DNA of 64,000 nucleotides from Halomonas sp. (lineage in GTDB: Bacteria; Pseudomonadota; Gammaproteobacteria; Pseudomonadales; Halomonadaceae). The notes beneath the pieces were generated by a model, which did not search any database, was not told the DNA's origin, and saw only the letters and a program-made list of their open reading frames with translations. The DNA lies in contig NZ_JAGOBJ010000004.1 of the NCBI RefSeq assembly GCF_017983445.1, forward strand, positions 280,917-344,916, in the 5' to 3' direction. Position 1 is the stretch's first letter. Each line of letters starts with the position of its first letter. Below, in pieces: positions 59,064 through 64,000 of this stretch. A program made the translations under genes and the position numbers.

Positions 59064-60788
59064 GTGGAACTGCTTTCCGGCGCAGATATGATCGCCCGCT
59101 TCTTGAAAGATGAGGGCGTTGAGTACATTTATGGTTATCCCGGCGGTGCGGCGCTGCATATTTATGATGCGCTGTTCCGCCAAGACAGCGTGAAGCACAT
59201 TCTTGTGCGTCACGAGCAGGCAGCTACCCACGCAGCCGACGGTTACGCTCGTGCTTCAGGTAAACCAGGCGTGGTGCTGGTCACCTCCGGCCCCGGTGCC
59301 ACCAATGCTGTTACCGGTATTGCTACCGCGTACATGGATTCGATTCCCATGGTGGTGCTGTGTGGCCAGGTAGCGAGCCATTTGATCGGTGAAGATGCCT
59401 TCCAGGAAACCGATATCGTGGGCGTCACTCGGCCGATCGTGAAGCATAGCTTCTCGATTCGCCACCCGTCTGACATCCCGGAAGTGCTTAAAAAAGCGTT
59501 TTATCTTGCCTCGACGGGGCGCCCTGGCCCGGTAGTGGTGGATATTCCCAAGGATATGACCGCGCCCACCGAGCGCTATGAGTACGTCTATCCGAAAAAG
59601 GTCAAACTGCGCTCGTATAACCCGGTGACACGTGGTCATACCGGGCAGATAAAAAAGGCCGTTGAGCTAATGCTCAAAGCCAAGCGCCCGGTGTTTTATA
59701 CCGGTGGCGGTGTGGTGACCGGCAACGCCAGCGAAGGTTTGACAGACCTGGTTAAACGGTTGGGCTTCCCGATTACCACCACGCTGATGGGTATTGGCGC
59801 GTATCCGCAAAGCGATCGTCAAAGCCTTGGCTGGTTGGGCATGCATGGCTCTTATGAGTCGAACATGGCCATGCACCACGCTGATTTGATTATCGCCATT
59901 GGCGCCCGCTTTGATGACCGGGTCACCAACAACACGTCGAAGTTTTGCCCCACGGCGAAAATTATTCATGTCGATGTGGATCCCAGTTCTATCTCCAAAA
60001 CCGTGCGTGCCGATGTGCCTATCGTCGGGCCTGCCGACAGCGTTATCAGTGAGATGATTAGCCTGGTTCAGGGCCATCCTGTTGCTCACCCCGAAGCGCT
60101 TGCCGAGTGGTGGCAAAAGATTGATGGCTGGCGCGCTGACCGTCACGGCAAGCTTTATGAGCCGTCCAAACCGGGTGAGATGTTAAAGTCTCAAGAAGTG
60201 GTTGAAGCCCTATGCCGGGTGACGCGTGGTGAAGCTTACGTGACGACCGATGTAGGCCAGCACCAGATGTTTGCAGCCCAGTACTACAAGTTTGATAAGC
60301 CAAACCGGCTGATCACTTCGGGCGGGCTTGGCACCATGGGCTTTGGCTTCCCGGCCGCGATGGGTATCAAGCAAAACTTCCCGGATGACGATGTGGTCTG
60401 CGTTACTGGTGAAGGCAGCTTCCAGATGATGATGCAGGAACTCTCCACCTGCAAACAGTACGGTGTGGGCGTCAAAATTCTCAATCTGAACAATGCCTCG
60501 TTAGGCATGGTGCGCCAATGGCAGGATTTGAACTATAAGTCGCGCCATGCGCACTCTTATATGGAGTCGTTGCCTGACTTCCATATGTTGATTGAGGCTT
60601 ACGGGTTTACTGCGATAACCGTCACTACCCAGGATGAGCTTGAGCCAGCGCTTGAGCGTGCGTTTGCCGACAAGCACGAATTGGTATTTCTGGACGTGAA
60701 GGTGGACCCCTTTGAGCACGTCTATCCGATGCAGGTGCCGTTAGGCTCCATGCGCGACATGCTGCTGTCTAAAACGGAGCGTACCTGA
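59064..60788 (+). CDS. ilvI: Acetolactate synthase large subunit
   Basis: The 574-residue ThDP enzyme makes acetolactate and acetohydroxybutyrate for valine, leucine and isoleucine synthesis. Family blocks are YIYGYPGGAALHIYDAL, HEQAATHAADGYARASG, TSGPGATNAVTGIATAYMD, and the ThDP/Mg motif GEGSFQMMMQELSTCKQY to NNASLGMVRQWQD. The start is GTG with GGGGAGA upstream. ilvH overlaps its stop by one base. Confidence 0.96.
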   Translation: MELLSGADMIARFLKDEGVEYIYGYPGGAALHIYDALFRQDSVKHILVRHEQAATHAADGYARASGKPGVVLVTSGPGATNAVTGIATAYMDSIPMVVLCGQVASHLIGEDAFQETDIVGVTRPIVKHSFSIRHPSDIPEVLKKAFYLASTGRPGPVVVDIPKDMTAPTERYEYVYPKKVKLRSYNPVTRGHTGQIKKAVELMLKAKRPVFYTGGGVVTGNASEGLTDLVKRLGFPITTTLMGIGAYPQSDRQSLGWLGMHGSYESNMAMHHADLIIAIGARFDDRVTNNTSKFCPTAKIIHVDVDPSSISKTVRADVPIVGPADSVISEMISLVQGHPVAHPEALAEWWQKIDGWRADRHGKLYEPSKPGEMLKSQEVVEALCRVTRGEAYVTTDVGQHQMFAAQYYKFDKPNRLITSGGLGTMGFGFPAAMGIKQNFPDDDVVCVTGEGSFQMMMQELSTCKQYGVGVKILNLNNASLGMVRQWQDLNYKSRHAHSYMESLPDFHMLIEAYGFTAITVTTQDELEPALERAFADKHELVFLDVKVDPFEHVYPMQVPLGSMRDMLLSKTERT

Positions 60789-61279
60789 TGCGACATATCA
60801 TCTCGATTCTGTTGGAAAACGAACCGGGTGCGCTGTCACGTGTGGTCGGCCTGTTTTCTCAGCGTAATTTCAACATTGAAACGCTTAACGTAGCACCGAC
60901 CGAAGACCCGTCGCTTTCGCGTTTGACGGTAACCACGGTAGGGGATGACCGAGTGATCGAGCAGATCACCAAGCATCTTAATAAGCTGATCGATGTAGTG
61001 AAACTTGTCGACCTGACCGAAGGCAACCATATCGAGCGCGAGCTGATGCTGGTGAAGGTCAAGGCACTGGGCGCTGCCCGCGATGAAGTAAAACGTACCG
61101 TGGATATCTTTCGCGCGCAGATCGTCGATGTGACGCCGAGTCTTTATACCGTGCAGATCACCGGGGACGCCGCCAAGCTGGATGCTTTCCTGCAGGCTAT
61201 GGCGCCCGTGGGCATTCTTGAAGTCGCGCGTACTGGGGTTTCCGGTATTGCACGCGGTGACAAAGTGCTTTCGCTTTAA
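60788..61279 (+). CDS. ilvH: Acetolactate synthase small (regulatory) subunit
   Basis: The 163-residue ACT-domain subunit gives valine feedback control to IlvI. The ACT domain (ISILLENEPGALSRVVGLFSQ and FNIETLNVAPTEDPSLSRLT) is at the N-terminus, and the C-terminal AMAPVGILEVARTGVSGIARG end is typical. It is coupled to ilvI by TGATG. In Pseudomonas ilvC and pssA follow; here the next gene is ilvY on the other strand. Confidence 0.96.
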   Translation: MRHIISILLENEPGALSRVVGLFSQRNFNIETLNVAPTEDPSLSRLTVTTVGDDRVIEQITKHLNKLIDVVKLVDLTEGNHIERELMLVKVKALGAARDEVKRTVDIFRAQIVDVTPSLYTVQITGDAAKLDAFLQAMAPVGILEVARTGVSGIARGDKVLSL

Positions 61280-61325
61280 AGAGTAGGAAACAGAGAGTAG
61301 GTAACAGCACTTCTGGTTAGGCCTT

Positions 61326-61355
61326 AAAGCACCGCCTTATTAAAGGCGGTGCTTT
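61326..61355. terminator. Bidirectional terminator between ilvH and ilvY
   Basis: AAAGCACCGCCTT and AAGGCGGTGCTTT form a perfect 13-bp stem around ATTA, with T on the plus side and A on the other. It serves both convergent genes. Confidence 0.95.
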
Positions 61356-61362
61356 TTAGTTA

Positions 61363-62247
61363 TCAACGCTCACTAATCGCGGACCACAGCGCGTCGATAA
61401 TCGGATTTTTCAAACGTCGGTTGAGAACGCACAGACCGACATCGTAGTGGGGGAGTTCGGGCTTCACGCTCAATACTCTGACCCGGTTGGCGAGCGGGCT
61501 GTTGTCCAGCACAATTTTGGGTACCACACCCACGCCAAAGCTTAGGCCCACCATGCTTACGATAGCCTCATGCCCCGACACTTGGGCGTAGATGCGTGGG
61601 CTTACGCCCATCGCCTTGAACCAAGTGTTGGCATGTTCCCGCGATAGGCCTGCTTCAGAAAGAATCATGGGCACCTGCTGCCACTGTTCGGCGACCGAGC
61701 TTTCGGGAGCGGCGGGTAGCCATTCGCAGGGCGCCGTGGGGGCGATAAACACCAGCGGCGAGCGGGTGAGCGATTTGAACGCCAGAGCGTTGGGAGCAAT
61801 GCGTGGACGCGGTGTGATGGCCATGTCGTCGTCGCCCTCCATCACTCTTTTCATGGCGTCGGCTGGGTCGCCGGTATGCAGTTTCAGTTCGATACCGGGG
61901 TGGCGAGTACGCACATCGCTCAACAGCTCATAGAGGAAGCTATAGCTTGCCGTTACTGAGCAGTAAATGCTGATCTCGCCGTTAAGCTGCGCGGTATTGG
62001 CCAGGCGGCGCTTAGTCGTCTCCCACTGTTCCAACGTCTCGCGGGCATAGTGCTGAAAGCCCAGTCCATGTGCAGTCAGCGTGACGTGACGGTTGTCGCG
62101 CTCGAACAAGAGCGTTGAAAGTTCACTTTCCAGTTGCTGAATCGAACGGCTTAGGGTCGAAGGGCTGACGTGGCAAAGCTCGCTGGCGCGGCCAAAATGC
62201 AGCGTGTCGGAAAGCACTACAAAATGTTTAAGCAGCCGGAAATCCAT
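61363..62247 (-). CDS. ilvY: LysR-type regulator IlvY
   Basis: The 294-residue regulator has a LysR helix-turn-helix (HFGRASELCHVSPSTLSRSI) and an effector domain similar to E. coli IlvY (IYCSVTASYSFLYELL, LKLHTGDPADAMKRV, GHEAIVSMVGLSFGVGVVP). IlvY activates ilvC in response to acetohydroxy acids. ilvC is not in the window, so its target lies elsewhere, or other ilv genes are controlled. It is convergent with ilvH and divergent from pssA. Confidence 0.93.
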   Translation of the reverse strand: MDFRLLKHFVVLSDTLHFGRASELCHVSPSTLSRSIQQLESELSTLLFERDNRHVTLTAHGLGFQHYARETLEQWETTKRRLANTAQLNGEISIYCSVTASYSFLYELLSDVRTRHPGIELKLHTGDPADAMKRVMEGDDDMAITPRPRIAPNALAFKSLTRSPLVFIAPTAPCEWLPAAPESSVAEQWQQVPMILSEAGLSREHANTWFKAMGVSPRIYAQVSGHEAIVSMVGLSFGVGVVPKIVLDNSPLANRVRVLSVKPELPHYDVGLCVLNRRLKNPIIDALWSAISER

Positions 62248-62576
62248 ACAAGCGTCGTCGTTTTAAAAGATGAAATAGTGTATTGCAAATATGGCGTTTT
62301 ACGCAAAGTGGTGACTGACGTAAAGTGATCCCGCCTTACCTAGCGCTGCATAAGACGGTGCAGGTGGCCATCAGCGCTGACACGCTTTGACAATGATTCA
62401 ACTCGATAATGATAAAACTATCTTTATGGCTTGACGGGGTGCGCTCTAGCGCGCCCCGTTTTGTTTGTGCGCTGTAAACGGTATTCAATTTACGCTTCCT
62501 GATGCAATAGACTGGCTGACCAAGGCTCACCGTGTAGAATGAAAGTGTTCACTATTCGTGACTCTATATTAAACGG
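62248..62576. other. Intergenic region between ilvY and pssA
   Basis: About 330 bases without a credible gene. Next to ilvY there are LysR-like inverted repeats: TTGC (62283) with GCAA (62303) and TTACG (62299) with CGTAA (62319). A TTGACA (62387) followed by GATAAA (62411) could be a promoter. A strong plus-strand terminator lies at 62434. Nothing between 62248 and 62434 needs terminating. Confidence 0.6.
62434..62463 (+). terminator. Orphan intrinsic terminator upstream of pssA
   Basis: ACGGGG(T)GCGC and GCGC(G)CCCCGT pair around a TCTA loop and are followed by TTTTGTTT. No gene on the plus strand ends just before it, which makes it an orphan, possibly of a lost gene or a short RNA. Confidence 0.87.
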
Positions 62577-63443
62577 ATGACATCTATGACTCAGGACGCT
62601 CGCGATCAAGAGCAAGCTACGACTTCCTTGCCGGAAACCCATGACGATCATCATATCGTCGATAACGAGGATCTTGCTGCTGCTTTCTTACGTGATACAG
62701 AAGTCGTCGAAGAAGCCCTGGAAGATGGGAAGAAGATTCGACGTAAAGGGATTTACCTGCTGCCTAACCTGTTTACCACGTCAGCGCTGTTTTCAGGGTT
62801 TTTCGCCGTTGTGGCTGGTATTAACGGTGAATTTACGTCTGCCGCCGTTGCCATTTTTATCGCCATGGTGCTGGATGGATTAGATGGGCGCGTTGCGCGT
62901 ATGACCAACACCCAAAGTGCCTTTGGGGCCGAGTACGATAGCCTTGCCGATATGATCTCGTTTGGCATGGCACCTGCACTGGTAGCCTTTACCTGGATTT
63001 TGCAGGATATCGGCAAGACCGGCTGGGTAGTCGCGTTTCTGTACGTTGCCTGCGCGGCACTTCGCTTGGCGCGCTTTAATGTACAAATCGGCAGTGTTGA
63101 TAAGAAGTGGTTTATCGGCTTACCCAGTCCATCAGCGGCAGCGCTGGTAGCCGCGAGTGTTTGGACCTTCCATAGCTTTGATGCCGACGCATTTGGTTTC
63201 AAGTTGCTGATGCTGGTAGTTGTGGCGGCGGCAGGCATTCTCATGGTCAGCAATATCCGCTACTACAGCTTTAAAGATCTCGACTTCAAGAAGCCTGTGC
63301 CGTTCGTGGTACTACTGGCCGTTGTGCTAGGGTTTGTCATGATCTCGGTTGAGCCTTCTGTGATGCTGCTCTTATTGTTTGGTGCCTATGTGCTCTCAGG
63401 CCCGGTTTATGCGGTAATGCGTAAGGCCAAACCCAAAAACTGA
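62577..63443 (+). CDS. pssA: Phosphatidylserine synthase (CDP-alcohol type)
   Basis: The 288-residue membrane enzyme makes phosphatidylserine from CDP-diacylglycerol and serine. The CDP-alcohol phosphotransferase motif is intact: DGRVARMTNTQSAFGAEYD followed by SLADMISFG. About seven membrane segments follow an acidic, soluble N-terminus of about 60 residues. An ATG at 62586 is an alternative start. It precedes the rRNA promoters. Confidence 0.94.
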   Translation: MTSMTQDARDQEQATTSLPETHDDHHIVDNEDLAAAFLRDTEVVEEALEDGKKIRRKGIYLLPNLFTTSALFSGFFAVVAGINGEFTSAAVAIFIAMVLDGLDGRVARMTNTQSAFGAEYDSLADMISFGMAPALVAFTWILQDIGKTGWVVAFLYVACAALRLARFNVQIGSVDKKWFIGLPSPSAAALVAASVWTFHSFDADAFGFKLLMLVVVAAAGILMVSNIRYYSFKDLDFKKPVPFVVLLAVVLGFVMISVEPSVMLLLLFGAYVLSGPVYAVMRKAKPKN

Positions 63444-63472
63444 AAGTTTTTCAGACTTCTTTAAAAAAGCCC

Positions 63473-63501
63473 TTGCCAATCCGGCAGTGAATCCGTATAG
63501 T
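63473..63501 (+). promoter_or_regulatory. rRNA operon promoter P1
   Basis: TTGCCA (63473-63478) and TATAGT (63496-63501) with a 17-base spacer, followed by a GC-containing discriminator. It is one of two tandem promoters ahead of the rRNA operon. Confidence 0.8.
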
Positions 63502-63618
63502 ACGCATCCGCTGCCGGGGACGCCAAGCGTTACCAGCGGTGAATGAAGGTGAAAACCTTCGGTTTGTCAGGAAGTTAGCGAAGTTTTAATCGCTCACTTC
63601 AGTCGCTGAAAACAGCGG

Positions 63619-63646
63619 TTGACAACCACCAGGAAATGCGTAGAAT
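63619..63646 (+). promoter_or_regulatory. rRNA operon promoter P2
   Basis: TTGACA (63619-63624) and TAGAAT (63641-63646) with a 16-base spacer. It is followed by the leader that contains boxA. Confidence 0.85.
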
Positions 63647-63719
63647 ACGCCTTCCTCGCTGAGGCAAGCGGCTCCGGTCATCGAGTCGGTTGTTGGACAC
63701 ATTAACCTCAAGCGAAACC

Positions 63720-63731
63720 GCTCTTTAACAA
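63720..63731 (+). promoter_or_regulatory. rRNA antitermination boxA
   Basis: GCTCTTTAACAA matches the boxA antiterminator of rrn leaders and lies 178 bases before the 16S 5' end. It allows Nus-factor dependent antitermination. Confidence 0.85.
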
Positions 63732-63908
63732 TTTGATCAGGTAATTCATGTGGGCGTTTGCCGATGAGGGTGACAAGTCACCCAATATCAAGGCAAGCGA
63801 ACACGGTAATGTTCTTCGGAATATTGCAGTACTATTCGTTTGAACCTTGAGCCAAGTTTGATCCGCTTTTGTTATCTTCGGATGACACGTAAGGATCACA
63901 ATGATTTT

Positions 63909-64000
63909 AAACTGAAGAGTTTGATCATGGCTCAGATTGAACGCTGGCGGCAGGCTTAACACATGCAAGTCGAGCGGTAACAGGGGTAGCTTGCTACCCG
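63909..64000 (+). rRNA. 16S ribosomal RNA, 5' end (partial)
   Basis: The sequence from AAACTGAAGAGTTTGATC through the conserved GATTGAACGCTGGCGGCAGG and ACATGCAAGTCGAGCGGTAA is the start of 16S rRNA. It runs off the right edge. The variable V1 part (ACAGGGGTAGCTTGCTACCC) is like Halomonas as I recall it. Confidence 0.97.

Noticed and set aside
62336-62530. 64-codon frame on the minus strand between ilvY and pssA
   Set aside because: It runs across a terminator hairpin, has no ribosome site and no recognisable similarity.
63708-63968. 86-codon frame on the minus strand opposite the rRNA leader and 16S start
   Set aside because: It is antisense to the rRNA operon leader and 16S gene.

Overview
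The window comes from a gammaproteobacterium, most likely a member of the Halomonadaceae (Halomonas and relatives). The 5' end of a 16S rRNA gene at the right edge looks like Halomonas as I remember it. The housekeeping genes read like those of Halomonas and Pseudomonas, and most of the window is moderately GC-rich. These are judgements from memory of the families; no search was run.

Left end (1-6.9 kb): ileS (3' part), lspA, fkpB and ispH run into four type IV minor pilin genes (pilE, pilV, pilW, pilX), followed by trpS and a clear terminator.

Type VI secretion island (6.9-37.7 kb): hcp is divergent from a long operon in the order tssB-C-E-F-G, FHA gene, tssJ-K-L, clpV, sigma-54 activator, tagO-like, tssA, tssM. 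This is the order of the Vibrio cholerae vas cluster. All core components are present (TssA-M, with Hcp as TssD, VgrG as TssI, ClpV as TssH). The hcp upstream region carries a textbook sigma-54 -24/-12 promoter and two tandem 14-bp palindromes placed like enhancer sites. After tssM come a GNAT acetyltransferase, a PAAR tip protein, VgrG, a DUF4123 adaptor and a 1118-residue VasX/MIX-like effector with several membrane segments. Behind the effector lie an intact membrane immunity candidate, a relic of an effector 3' end fused to a relic immunity gene, and a second immunity gene broken by a one-base frameshift.

Middle (37.9-46.3 kb): an AI-2E-family membrane protein, an APH-fold kinase-like protein, a YeeE/YedE (TsuA-like) transporter, NAD-malic enzyme and aconitase A. 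A repeated hairpin element precedes two of these genes.

Right part (46.5-64 kb): trxB, a lone fimT-type pseudopilin, thiO, a PP0621-family gene, nadE, a chemoreceptor, bamD, rluD-pgeF, clpB behind a heat-shock-like promoter, ilvI-ilvH behind a long leader made of many small hairpins, ilvY, pssA, and the tandem promoters, boxA and start of an rRNA operon. Compared with Pseudomonas, the thiO-fimT end of the minor pilin locus is split about 41 kb from the pilE-V-W-X end, and ilvC is missing from its usual place between ilvH and pssA.
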